Below are positions 9,285 through 17,556 of a stretch of 64,000 bases of DNA, in pieces. The notes beneath the pieces are model-generated. The model was not told where the DNA came from, ran no database searches, and worked only from the letters and a program-made list of their open reading frames with translations. Within the stretch, counting starts at the first letter, position 1; each line of letters opens with the position of its first letter. The stretch is from Ferribacterium limneticum (GTDB lineage Bacteria > Pseudomonadota > Gammaproteobacteria > Burkholderiales > Rhodocyclaceae): NCBI RefSeq assembly GCF_020510625.1, contig NZ_CP075191.1:3036001-3100000 (forward strand), given 5' to 3'. The position numbers and the translations under genes are program-made.

Positions 9285-10433
9285 ATGAAAGCGATTCGCC
9301 TCATCCTGGTAGCCTGCCTGCTCAGCCTGGCATCGACCCAGCCATCCCTTGCCGAAACGGGTGTCACCGACACGACCATCACACTGGGCATGTCTGTTCC
9401 GCTGACCGGGCCGGCCAGCGGGCATGGACAAGAACTGAAGAATGTCATCACCGCCTATTTCGACCAGGTGAACAAGAATGGTGGCGTTAATGGGCGCAAG
9501 CTTCAGTTGACGGTCGTGGATGATGGTTACGAAGCCGAAAAGGCGGTCGCCAACACCAAGACCCTGATCGAAACCAATAAGGTCTTCGCTCTCTTGGGTT
9601 ACTACGGCTCGACATCGATCACCGAAGCAATGAACAAGGCCTTCGGCCCGGCACGCGTTCCATTGATCGGCGGCGTTTCCGGGGCCATGTCTCTGCGCCT
9701 GCCGCCCGCCGGCAATCCGAACAATCGGTACATGTTCAGTCAGCGCGCCAGCTACGCCGATGAGGCTGAAGCCATAGGTCTCCAACTGGCGACTCTGGGC
9801 CTGAAAAACATTGCCGTTTTTTATCAGAACGATGGTTTCGGCAAGGCGGGCCTCGAGGGCCTGAGCAATGCGCTGAAGAAAAACAACCTGACCCCGTCGG
9901 CCACTGCCACGGTCGAACGCAACTCCGAAGACATCAGCAAGGCCGTTGAAGCAATTGTCAAGGTCAATCCACAAGCCGTGGTCATGGTGACCTTGTACAA
10001 ACCGACCGCTGCCATGGTCAAGGCGCTGCGCAAGGCCAACCAGAACCCGATGTTCATGACCTTGTCGCCGGTCGGCCCCGACCAACTGACCCAGGAACTA
10101 GGCAACGATGCCCGCGGCATCGGGATTTCGCAGGTGATGCCCTACCCCTGGAACGACACGATTGCCGTCGTCAAGGAATATCAGCACCTGGTAGGCAAGC
10201 AGGTTCCCTACTCTTACATGAGTCTTGAGGGATTCATCATCGCCAAGATGGCCGTCGAGGCTATCCGCAAAGCAGGCGGCAAGGAACTCTCGCGAGAAAA
10301 ACTGGTATCCACCCTTGAGGGCATGAACCAGGATTTCGGTGGTTATCGCATCAACTTCAGCCCCAACAGCCACGCCGGATCGCAATTTGTCCAGCTGACG
10401 GTGATCGGCGCCAGCGGAAAGCTGATCAAATAA
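9285..10433 (+). CDS. LivK-type periplasmic binding protein (copy 1)
   Basis: 382 aa. A Sec signal peptide is seen (MKAIRLILVACLLSLASTQ... cleaved near SLA/ET). The mature part is a type-1 periplasmic binding fold of the branched-chain amino acid/amide ABC family, with the opening ITLGMSVPLTGPASG and hinge region DDGYEAEKAVANTKTLIE. The ligand cannot be named from sequence; the family binds Leu/Ile/Val, amides, urea or aromatic acids. There are no LivHMGF permease or ATPase genes nearby. The next gene is a close paralog. Each copy has its own terminator, so they are independently transcribed. It could serve a distant transporter or act as a ligand-presenting protein for a sensor. Confidence 0.88.
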   Translation: MKAIRLILVACLLSLASTQPSLAETGVTDTTITLGMSVPLTGPASGHGQELKNVITAYFDQVNKNGGVNGRKLQLTVVDDGYEAEKAVANTKTLIETNKVFALLGYYGSTSITEAMNKAFGPARVPLIGGVSGAMSLRLPPAGNPNNRYMFSQRASYADEAEAIGLQLATLGLKNIAVFYQNDGFGKAGLEGLSNALKKNNLTPSATATVERNSEDISKAVEAIVKVNPQAVVMVTLYKPTAAMVKALRKANQNPMFMTLSPVGPDQLTQELGNDARGIGISQVMPYPWNDTIAVVKEYQHLVGKQVPYSYMSLEGFIIAKMAVEAIRKAGGKELSREKLVSTLEGMNQDFGGYRINFSPNSHAGSQFVQLTVIGASGKLIK

Positions 10434-10458
10434 GCGGCCAGGATTTTCCCAATGAGCC

Positions 10459-10493
10459 AACGGGCTGTGCGCCAAGCGCCAGCCCGTTTTTTT
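10459..10493 (+). terminator. Intrinsic terminator after first binding-protein gene
   Basis: Stem AACGGGCT (10459-10466) pairs with AGCCCGTT (10481-10488) and can extend inward through GCGC pairs. It runs into seven T at 10487-10493. Confidence 0.88.
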
Positions 10494-10620
10494 ATGCCCG
10501 AAAAATCATTTTGGCCTCGGTGATTGGCGCCCATCCCCAGTCTGTAAGCAATCTGTCAGGTAACAAGACCATTCTCCATCGTGCCATCAAGTATCGTCCA
10601 ACCATAAGGCAACAGAGACA

Positions 10621-11769
10621 ATGAAATCACTACACAAAGTACTACTTGCCGGCCTGCTGGCACTGGGCCTGAATCTGGCCCATGCCGAGGTCGGCGTTAC
10701 CGACTCGAGCATAACACTGGGCATGTCCGCGCCCTTCACCGGCCCGAACGGGCTGTACGGCATGCAGATGCGGGAAGCCATGCTGGCCCATTTCGATCAG
10801 GTCAACAAAAGCGGTGGCGTCAACGGGCGGAAAGTCGAATTGATTACCATCGATGACGGTTACGAGACCGAACGCACCCTTAGCAATACCAAAACCCTGA
10901 TCCAGGAGAAGCAGGTCTTCGCCCTGATGGGCTACTACGGCTCGACACCAACGACCGAAGCCATGAACAAGGTCTTCGGCCCGGCCAAGGTACCGCTGGT
11001 CGGCACGATCTCTGGCGCTGGAACGCTGCGTGAGCCGCAGTCGACCAACCCGAACAGCCGCTACATGTTCAACATTCGCGCCAGCTACGCCGATGAAGCC
11101 GAAGCGATCGTCAACCAGATTATCGCGCTGGGCCTGAAAAACATTGCAGTGCTCTACCAGAATGACGGCTTCGGGAAGTCCGGCCTGGAAGGCGTTACCA
11201 ATGCCCTCAAACGGGCCAACCTCGCTCCGGTTGCGGTTGGAACGGTCGAACGAAACTCGCTGGATGTTGCCAAGGCAACCGAAGCAATCAGCAAGGTCAA
11301 TCCCCAGGCAGTGGTAATGGTCACCCTGTACAAGCCGACCGCTGCGTTCGTCAAGGCAATGAAGCAACTCGGCCAGTTTCCGATGTTCCTGACGCTGTCC
11401 CCGGTCGGGGCCGAAGTATTGGCGCAGGAACTGGGCAATGATGCCCGCGGCATCGGCATCTCCCAAGTAGTCCCGTATCCCTGGAACGACACCATCGGCA
11501 TCGTCAGGGACTATCAGCGCCTGCTGGACAAGCAAAAAGACAAGTTCTCCTACTACGGTCTGGAAGGCTATATCACCGCTCGCCTAATGACCGAAGCGCT
11601 CAAGAAACTGGGCAAAGACGTCTCCCGCGAGAAACTCGTCACCACCTTGGAAGGCATGCAGAATTTCGATCTGGGCGGATTCAAGGTCAACTATGGCGCC
11701 AACAATCGCCTGGGATCTCGCTACGTCGAATTGACCGTGGTGGGCGCCGGCGGCAAGGTCATCAAATAA
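10621..11769 (+). CDS. LivK-type periplasmic binding protein (copy 2)
   Basis: 382 aa paralog of the gene just upstream, exactly the same length. A signal peptide ends near LAHA/EV. It shares many blocks with copy 1, for example FDQVNK.GGVNGRK, NTKTLI, LGLKNIAVLYQNDGFGK, VNPQAVVMVTLYKPTAA and GNDARGIGISQV. Differences are scattered, notably in the ligand-cleft side of the first domain (APFTGPNGLYG against VPLTGPASGHG), which suggests altered specificity rather than a recent duplication. No transport partners are encoded nearby. The 187-base upstream gap contains the terminator of copy 1; I found no convincing promoter in the rest. The ribosome site is weak (AGAGA). Confidence 0.88.
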   Translation: MKSLHKVLLAGLLALGLNLAHAEVGVTDSSITLGMSAPFTGPNGLYGMQMREAMLAHFDQVNKSGGVNGRKVELITIDDGYETERTLSNTKTLIQEKQVFALMGYYGSTPTTEAMNKVFGPAKVPLVGTISGAGTLREPQSTNPNSRYMFNIRASYADEAEAIVNQIIALGLKNIAVLYQNDGFGKSGLEGVTNALKRANLAPVAVGTVERNSLDVAKATEAISKVNPQAVVMVTLYKPTAAFVKAMKQLGQFPMFLTLSPVGAEVLAQELGNDARGIGISQVVPYPWNDTIGIVRDYQRLLDKQKDKFSYYGLEGYITARLMTEALKKLGKDVSREKLVTTLEGMQNFDLGGFKVNYGANNRLGSRYVELTVVGAGGKVIK

Positions 11770-11784
11770 GCTGCACCCAATAAC

Positions 11785-11815
11785 AAAATAGCCCGTTCAA
11801 GGACGGGCTATTTTT
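11785..11815. terminator. Bidirectional intrinsic terminator between binding protein and cysS
   Basis: A perfect 12-bp stem (AAAATAGCCCGT / ACGGGCTATTTT) with loop TCAAGG has T on the right and A on the left, so it can stop transcription from both convergent genes. cysS ends three bases further on. Confidence 0.92.
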
Positions 11816-11817
11816 AT

Positions 11818-13188
11818 TCAGGCGCGCCGCCAGCTGGTTCCCTGCGGACTATCGTCGAGAATGATCCCGGCTGCCTTCAGTTCGTCACGAATACGGTCAG
11901 CTTCGGCAAAATTCTTCGCTTTCTTCGCCGCTGCACGGTCGGCGATCATCTGTCCGATCGCCCCCTCGTCAAGACCACTGCTGCCAGCCCCACCCTGCAG
12001 GTAAGCCGTCGGTTCGCGCTCTAGCAAACCAATCACCCCACCCAGCGCCTTCAGCAGACCGGAGAATTCGGCACTCTTCTGGCGATTGGCCTCGGCAGCC
12101 AGCTCGAAGAGCACGGCGATCGCCCCATGCGAATCGAAATCCTCGTTCAATGCCGCGGCAAAACGGGAGGCAAATTCGTTGTTCCAGTCGATTTCGACAA
12201 CGGCTGGCGGCACGTCGCGCAGAGCGAAATAAAGGCTATCCAGGCTACGCTTGGCGTCGTCCAGATGGGCATCCGAATAATTCAGCGGGCTGCGGTAATG
12301 AGCGCGCAGGATAAAGAAGCGAACGACTTCAGCGTCGAATTGTTCAAGCACGGTACGGATGGTAAAGAAGTTGCCCAGCGACTTGGACATCTTCTCGTTA
12401 TCAACGCGGACAAAGCCGTTGTGCATCCAGTAATTGACGAAATTGCAGCAATTGGCACCTTCCGACTGGGCAATCTCGTTTTCGTGATGCGGGAACTGCA
12501 GATCCTGGCCGCCACCGTGGATGTCGAAATGCTGGCCGAGCAGCTTGGAGCTCATGGCCGAACATTCGATATGCCAGCCCGGCCGGCCCTCGCCCCACGG
12601 CGACTCCCAGGCCGGCTCGCCCGGCTTGGCATGCTTCCAGAGCACGAAATCGAGCGGATCCTGTTTGGCGGAATCGACTTCGACCCGCTCGCCGGCCCGC
12701 AAGTCGTCAAGCGACTTGCCTGACAGCTTGCCGTAACCCGGGAACTTGCGCACCGCGTAATTCACGTCGCCGTCCGTGGCGTGGTAGGCGAGACCATTGG
12801 CTTCGAGTTTGCCGATCAGGTCGAGCATTTCCGGCACGTATTCGGTCGCCCGCGGCTCGTGATCCGGTCGCTGCACACCGAGCGCATCGGCATCTTCATG
12901 CATGTAAGCGATGAAGCGATTGGTCAGCTGCTGGATAGTCTCGCCGTTCTCGATCGCCCGTTTAATGATCTTGTCGTCAATATCGGTGATGTTGCGAACA
13001 TAGGTGACGTCGTAGCCGGCAGCCTTCAGCCAGCGGTAAACCATGTCGAAGACGACCATTACCCGGGCATGGCCGAGGTGGCAGTAGTCATAGACCGTCA
13101 TGCCACAAACATACATGCGAACCTTGTTCGGTTCGATCGGGGTAAAAACCTGTTTTTCGCGCTTGAGGGAGTTGTATATCTTGAGCAT
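11818..13188 (-). CDS. cysS: Cysteinyl-tRNA synthetase
   Basis: 456 aa class I aminoacyl-tRNA synthetase that charges tRNA-Cys. It has C28 in [10 protein letters not shown] (zinc ligand that selects cysteine), a HIGH-type motif HLGHAR, HIECSAM and [11 protein letters not shown] zinc/active-site regions, and the KMSKSLGN loop. The C-terminal helical domain ends [16 protein letters not shown] ten codons further upstream (13218) is in frame, but ATG 13188 gives the conserved start MLKIYNSL and is preferred; neither has a strong ribosome site. It is convergent with the second binding-protein gene and divergent from the TPR gene. Confidence 0.97.
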   Translation of the reverse strand: MLKIYNSLKREKQVFTPIEPNKVRMYVCGMTVYDYCHLGHARVMVVFDMVYRWLKAAGYDVTYVRNITDIDDKIIKRAIENGETIQQLTNRFIAYMHEDADALGVQRPDHEPRATEYVPEMLDLIGKLEANGLAYHATDGDVNYAVRKFPGYGKLSGKSLDDLRAGERVEVDSAKQDPLDFVLWKHAKPGEPAWESPWGEGRPGWHIECSAMSSKLLGQHFDIHGGGQDLQFPHHENEIAQSEGANCCNFVNYWMHNGFVRVDNEKMSKSLGNFFTIRTVLEQFDAEVVRFFILRAHYRSPLNYSDAHLDDAKRSLDSLYFALRDVPPAVVEIDWNNEFASRFAAALNEDFDSHGAIAVLFELAAEANRQKSAEFSGLLKALGGVIGLLEREPTAYLQGGAGSSGLDEGAIGQMIADRAAAKKAKNFAEADRIRDELKAAGIILDDSPQGTSWRRA

Positions 13189-13250
13189 GCGGAGATCAAT
13201 TCGGGGCGCCGCCGGCACGCTAAAACCTATGGATTCACCGGCGTTTTTGG

Positions 13251-13262
13251 TAGAATCGGAGG
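13251..13262 (+). promoter_or_regulatory. Possible -10 element upstream of the envelope cluster
   Basis: TAGAAT at 13251-13256, preceded by a T/G-rich stretch, is followed by GGAGG at 13258-13262. The -35 region is poor. The GGAGG lies about 31 bases from ATG 13294, too far to be its ribosome site, so the placement of this start remains uncertain. Confidence 0.3.
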
Positions 13263-13293
13263 ATTAAATAACGCCGAAAAGTATAGCATAGCG

Positions 13294-14436
13294 ATGACCT
13301 CAACCTCCCTGCTCCAGCCCCGTTTTCAGCAGCTCAAGACGTTGCGTGCACTGGCGATCGGCCTGGCCATCGGCTTTGCTTCCCCGTCCTTTGCCGACAA
13401 CCTGCCGGAAGTGCAGCGCCTGATCAAGCAGGGACAGTACCCGCAGGCGATGGAAAAGGTCGATGCCTACCTGAGCAGTCGTCCGAAGGATGCCCAGGGT
13501 CGCTTCCTCAAGGGCCTGATCTACACCGAGATGAACAAGCCAGCCGAGGCCATCGGCGTGTTCACCAAGCTATCCGAGGACTACCCGGAACTGCCCGAAC
13601 CCTACAACAACCTGGCCGTGCTATACGCCCAGCAAAAGCAGTACGACAAGGCCCGCACGGCGCTGGAAATGGCCATCCGGACGCATCCGTCCTACGCCAT
13701 CGCCTACGAGAACCTCGGCGATGTCTATGCCAAGCTGGCCAGCCAGGCCTACGACAAGGCGCTGCAGCTCGACAATTCCAATTCGACGACCCAGAACAAG
13801 CTGGCCCTGATCCGCGACCTGATCACTACCTCGGGCAAGGGTAACGTCAAGCCGCAGCCGGTGGCTACCGCACCAGCCGCTGCTCCAGCAGCCCCGATGG
13901 CGGCACCGGCAGCAGCGGTCGCGGTCAAGCCGACTGCTCCGGCCCCTGCCGCCGCAAGCGCCACGGTCGTAACATCCACACCCGGCGCCGCTGCGGCCAC
14001 GCCGCCAGCCAAGCCAGTTCAGGTTGCAGCAGCCGCCCCGGCACCGGCCGCGACGCCAGCACCGGCGCCAGCCGCACCGGTCAAGGCGGCCAGCGGCGCC
14101 AACGACGACATCACCAAGGCCATGAGCGCCTGGGCAGATGCCTGGTCGCGCAAGGATATGCGCGCTTACCTGAATGCCTATGCCCAGGACTTCGATACGC
14201 CCAAGGGTATGAGCCGCAAGGCCTGGGAGCAGGAGCGCGAACAGCGCATCGCCGGCAAGGGTGGCAAGATTTCCGTTTCCTTTGACAGCCCGCAAATCAC
14301 CGTCAATGGTGACAAGGCGACCGTCAAGTTCCGTCAGCATTACAAGGCGACCGGTTTGAGCAGCTCGACCACCAAGACTTTGATTTTTGTTCGTTCGGGT
14401 AGCAAGTGGCTGATCAAGGAAGAAAACGCCCGCTGA
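13294..14436 (+). CDS. Exported TPR protein with C-terminal NTF2-like (Cds6-type) domain
   Basis: 380 aa. A signal peptide runs to about residue 31 (GFASPSFADN). Several tetratricopeptide repeats follow (about 35-170; PYNNLAVLYAQQKQYDKART and AYENLGDVYAKLA are typical). Next is a long Ala/Pro/Val-rich flexible linker (about 190-265), then a C-terminal domain of about 110 residues of the SnoaL/NTF2-like type (AMSAWADAWSRKDMRAYL ... WLIKEENAR). The same kind of C-terminal domain ends the next gene product, the L,D-transpeptidase, and the two genes overlap by one base. The inference is a periplasmic scaffold working with that enzyme on peptidoglycan. A longer open frame upstream runs antisense to cysS and is not used. 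The start at 13294 is chosen because it places the signal peptide at the N terminus. Confidence 0.82.
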   Translation: MTSTSLLQPRFQQLKTLRALAIGLAIGFASPSFADNLPEVQRLIKQGQYPQAMEKVDAYLSSRPKDAQGRFLKGLIYTEMNKPAEAIGVFTKLSEDYPELPEPYNNLAVLYAQQKQYDKARTALEMAIRTHPSYAIAYENLGDVYAKLASQAYDKALQLDNSNSTTQNKLALIRDLITTSGKGNVKPQPVATAPAAAPAAPMAAPAAAVAVKPTAPAPAAASATVVTSTPGAAAATPPAKPVQVAAAAPAPAATPAPAPAAPVKAASGANDDITKAMSAWADAWSRKDMRAYLNAYAQDFDTPKGMSRKAWEQEREQRIAGKGGKISVSFDSPQITVNGDKATVKFRQHYKATGLSSSTTKTLIFVRSGSKWLIKEENAR

Positions 14437-15731
14437 TGGTCAAAGGCAGATTCATTCTGGCCGGAGTGGCAGCCCTGGTGGCTGCCGGTGCTCTGGCCAA
14501 ACTGTCAGACAAGCCGAACGCCTCCCGCCTGGCCGAGTTCGAAGCGGTTTCGACCGCCCCGAGCGCAAGAAGCGCCGCCGAAATGCTCGCCTCCGGCTCA
14601 GCGTTCGCAGCGACCATTTCCGACTCCGGCCCGGAAGAGGTGCTGGCCAGGATCTTTGCCGAAATCGAGGCCAATCGCCTGAGCAACGCCCTGCAGCTGA
14701 CTGAGGCCTTGCTGCATCAGCATCCGAATTACCGCCTGGCCAACCTGATCAAGGGTGACCTGCTGCTTGCCCGCACGCAGCCGATCCAGACTTTCGGTGC
14801 GCTCAACGACGCACCTGCCGACAAGGTCGCCGACCTGCGCGCCGAAGCTCTCGTCCGCCTCAAGGCCTATCGCGAGAAGCCGCCGGCTGATTTCGTGCCG
14901 CGCTACCTGCTGCAGATGCAACCGGACCAGCGCTACGCCATCGTGGTCGACACCAAGCGTTCCCGCATGTATCTGTACGAGAACGACAAGAAACACGATG
15001 GACGGCCGCGCTTTGTGGCCGACTACTACATCACCCACGGCAAGCTAGGTGCTGAAAAGCTGGTCGAAGGCGATAAGAAGACACCGGTTGGCGTTTATCA
15101 CGTGACGGCCAACCTGCCCAAGCAGAAGCTGGCCGATCTCTACGGGAGCGGCGCTTACCCGCTGAACTATCCGAACGAATGGGACAAGCGTCAGGGACGA
15201 GGCGGCAGCGGCATCTGGCTGCATGGCACGCCGTCCAATACCTTTGCCCGCCCACCGCGCGCCTCCGACGGCTGCGTCGTGCTGACCAATCAGGATCTCG
15301 ATGTCGTTGCCAAGAACCTGCAGGTTGGCCTGACGCCGGTGATCATCAGCAACTCGGTCGAGTGGCTGTCGCTGGATGACTGGGCCAAGGAACGCAGCGA
15401 ACTGAACAAGACCATCGACGCCTGGCGCGCCGACTGGGAAAGTCGCGATACCGACCGCTATCTGAAGCACTACTCGAAGCGTTTCAAAGCCGGCGAGCAG
15501 GATTTCAGCGAATATGCGGCCCAGAAAAAACAGGTCAATGCCGGCAAGGAATGGATCAAGGTCAAGGTCGACAACCTGTCCGTATTCCGTAACCCGGGCA
15601 AGGATGAAGTCGTCGTCGTCACCTTCGATCAGGATTACCGCAGCAACAACCTGAACAACCAGATGAAGAAGCGCCAGTACTGGCTGCGCGAAGACGGCAA
15701 ATGGAAAATCATTTACGAAGGAAGTGCCTGA
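14436..15731 (+). CDS. L,D-transpeptidase (YkuD domain) with C-terminal NTF2-like domain
   Basis: 431 aa. An N-terminal membrane anchor or signal (about 5-25, FILAGVAALVAAGALA) leads into a spacer region, then the YkuD catalytic domain. The substrate His is in WLHGTPSN and the nucleophile Cys280 is in SDGCVVLTN, the HxxxxS/SxGC signature. Such enzymes form 3-3 peptidoglycan crosslinks or attach proteins to peptidoglycan in the periplasm. The last 110 residues (AWRADWESRDTDRYLKHYSK onward) are the same NTF2-like module found at the end of the upstream TPR protein. The start overlaps the upstream stop (TGATG) and the end overlaps the next start in the same way, giving translational coupling through three genes. 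Confidence 0.9.
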   Translation: MVKGRFILAGVAALVAAGALAKLSDKPNASRLAEFEAVSTAPSARSAAEMLASGSAFAATISDSGPEEVLARIFAEIEANRLSNALQLTEALLHQHPNYRLANLIKGDLLLARTQPIQTFGALNDAPADKVADLRAEALVRLKAYREKPPADFVPRYLLQMQPDQRYAIVVDTKRSRMYLYENDKKHDGRPRFVADYYITHGKLGAEKLVEGDKKTPVGVYHVTANLPKQKLADLYGSGAYPLNYPNEWDKRQGRGGSGIWLHGTPSNTFARPPRASDGCVVLTNQDLDVVAKNLQVGLTPVIISNSVEWLSLDDWAKERSELNKTIDAWRADWESRDTDRYLKHYSKRFKAGEQDFSEYAAQKKQVNAGKEWIKVKVDNLSVFRNPGKDEVVVVTFDQDYRSNNLNNQMKKRQYWLREDGKWKIIYEGSA

Positions 15732-16303
15732 TGTTCAAAAAAATCTCGGTTCTCGCCGCTGGCCTGCTGGCGTCGGCAATGGTCTGGGCTGCCCCGACCG
15801 TCGAAATGACCACTAATCTGGGCAAATTCACGCTTGAGCTGTACCCGGAAAAAGCGCCGAAAACGGTCGAATTTTTCCTCTACAACGCCAAGCACGGCTT
15901 CTACGAAGCGACCATTTTCCACCGCGTCATCGATGGCTTCATGATCCAGGGTGGTGGCTTCAGCAAGGCCATGGAAGAAAAGAAAACCCTGACCCCGGCG
16001 CTGCAGAACGAAGCCACCAATGGCCTGACCAACGACCGTGGCACGGTCGCCATGGCCCGCACGCAAGACCCGCATTCGGCCCGCGTCCAGTTCTTCATCA
16101 ACCTGAAGAACAACGATTTCCTGAACCACCGCACCAGCGCCGACCCGCGCGGCTGGGGCTATGCCGTCTTCGGCAAGGTCACCCAGGGCATGGACGTGAT
16201 CGACAAGATTGCCAAGGTGCCAACCGGCAGCGCTGGCTACTACACCGATGTTCCGACGACGCCCGTTGTCATCCAGAACGTCAAAATCATCTCTGAAAAG
16301 TAA
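15731..16303 (+). CDS. ppiA: Periplasmic peptidyl-prolyl cis-trans isomerase (cyclophilin)
   Basis: 190 aa cyclophilin with a signal peptide (MFKKISVLAAGLLASAMVWA, cleaved before APTVEM). The catalytic block TIFHRVIDGFMIQGGG contains the active-site Arg. ARTQDPHSARVQFFINLKNN and GWGYAVFGKV complete the fold. It accelerates prolyl isomerisation during folding of exported proteins. The start overlaps the stop of the L,D-transpeptidase gene by one base. The symbol is given because of the signal peptide and pairing with the cytoplasmic copy. Confidence 0.93.
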   Translation: MFKKISVLAAGLLASAMVWAAPTVEMTTNLGKFTLELYPEKAPKTVEFFLYNAKHGFYEATIFHRVIDGFMIQGGGFSKAMEEKKTLTPALQNEATNGLTNDRGTVAMARTQDPHSARVQFFINLKNNDFLNHRTSADPRGWGYAVFGKVTQGMDVIDKIAKVPTGSAGYYTDVPTTPVVIQNVKIISEK

Positions 16304-16312
16304 GGTTTCCCC

Positions 16313-16804
16313 ATGATCAAGCTCACCACCAACCACGGTGTCATCACCCTCAACCTGGATGCCGAGAAGGCCCCGAAGACGGTTGCCAACTTCATCTCCT
16401 ACGTTGAAGCCGGTCACTACAACAACACCATCTTCCACCGCGTCATCAAGAATTTCATGATCCAGGGTGGCGGCATGGAACCGGGCATGGGCCAGAAGCC
16501 CTGCCAGGCGCCGATCGAGAACGAGGCCGCCAACGGCCTGAAGAACAAGCGCGGCACCGTTGCCATGGCCCGTACCAACGATCCGCACTCGGCCACTGCA
16601 CAGTTCTTCATCAACACCGTCGACAATGATTTCCTCGACTTCAAGTCGCCGTCCGGCCAGGGCTGGGGCTACTGCGTGTTCGGCGAAGTGGCCGAAGGCA
16701 TGGATGTCGTCGACAAGATCCGCGCCGTCAAGACCGGCAACAAGGGCTTCCATCAGGACGTTCCGGCTGAAGACGTGATCATCGAGAAGGCCGAGATCGT
16801 TTGA
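16313..16804 (+). CDS. ppiB: Cytoplasmic peptidyl-prolyl cis-trans isomerase (cyclophilin)
   Basis: 163 aa cyclophilin without a signal peptide. It carries the active-site block [16 protein letters not shown], then [17 protein letters not shown] and [10 protein letters not shown]. It is the cytoplasmic counterpart of the gene immediately upstream (nine-base gap). The pair probably arose by duplication, with one copy gaining export. The stop overlaps the TTG start of lpxH by four bases. Confidence 0.96.
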   Translation: MIKLTTNHGVITLNLDAEKAPKTVANFISYVEAGHYNNTIFHRVIKNFMIQGGGMEPGMGQKPCQAPIENEAANGLKNKRGTVAMARTNDPHSATAQFFINTVDNDFLDFKSPSGQGWGYCVFGEVAEGMDVVDKIRAVKTGNKGFHQDVPAEDVIIEKAEIV

Positions 16805-17538
16805 TCTTCTTCATCTCCGATCTGCACCTGTCGCCCCGGTCACCCGGGGCGACTGCTTTGTTCCTCCGGTTTTTGTCGGGCCGCGCCCGCCAGGCGGAGA
16901 CGCTGTACATCCTTGGCGACCTGTTCGAGGCGTGGATCGGCGATGACGACATCGACGCCCCCTATCACGCAAAAATCGTCGCTGCCCTGCGCGCCGCCAG
17001 CGAAGCCGGGCTGAAGATTTACCTGATGCACGGCAACCGCGACTTCCTGCTGGGGGAACAGTTTGCAGCCGCAACGTGTGCAAAGCTGCTGGCTGACCCT
17101 TACGACCTCGCCCTGCCCGAATGGTCTTTCGTCCTCTCGCACGGCGATGCCCTCTGCCTTGATGATGCCGACTACATGGCCTTCCGGGCCAAGGTTCGCG
17201 ATCCGGCCTGGCAAAAGGCGATGCTGGCCAAGCCGCGTTTCCTGCGCCGCTTGGTGGCCCGCCTCATGCGCTGGCGCAGCCGGGCCAGTCAGCGGGCCAA
17301 GTCCGATCCCTATACCGATCTCCAGCCGGCGGCGACTGATGACTTCATCCGCGACCACGGCTACTGCACCTTCATTCACGGTCACACGCACCGACCTGCC
17401 AAGCATGATCATATTATTGACGGCATTCACGTCGAACGCTGGGTGCTGGCCGACTGGCACGAAGATCGCGGTGAGTGTCTGGCCTGGGATGGCGAGATGC
17501 TGACGCGTGAGGCCATCCTCCCTGAAAAACGGCTTTAA
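16801..17538 (+). CDS. lpxH: UDP-2,3-diacylglucosamine diphosphatase
   Basis: 245 aa metallophosphoesterase that hydrolyses UDP-2,3-diacylglucosamine to lipid X in lipid A synthesis, at the inner face of the membrane. Metal-binding motifs are in order: SDLHL at the N terminus, [28 protein letters not shown] and HGHTHRP. Translation starts at TTG 16801, inside the ppiB stop (TTGA), so it depends on coupling to ppiB. No other start codon lies before the essential SDLHL motif, which makes the TTG firm. Confidence 0.94.
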   Translation: MIFFISDLHLSPRSPGATALFLRFLSGRARQAETLYILGDLFEAWIGDDDIDAPYHAKIVAALRAASEAGLKIYLMHGNRDFLLGEQFAAATCAKLLADPYDLALPEWSFVLSHGDALCLDDADYMAFRAKVRDPAWQKAMLAKPRFLRRLVARLMRWRSRASQRAKSDPYTDLQPAATDDFIRDHGYCTFIHGHTHRPAKHDHIIDGIHVERWVLADWHEDRGECLAWDGEMLTREAILPEKRL

Positions 17539-17556
17539 ACCGTGCCGACCGAAACT

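Noticed and set aside
13189..13218. GTG start giving cysS ten extra residues
   Set aside because: ATG 13188 gives the conserved MLKIYN start; the extension is not typical of the family.
12781..13293. Upstream extension of the TPR gene reading antisense through cysS
   Set aside because: Using it would bury the signal peptide found at 13294; cysS is firmly supported on the opposite strand.
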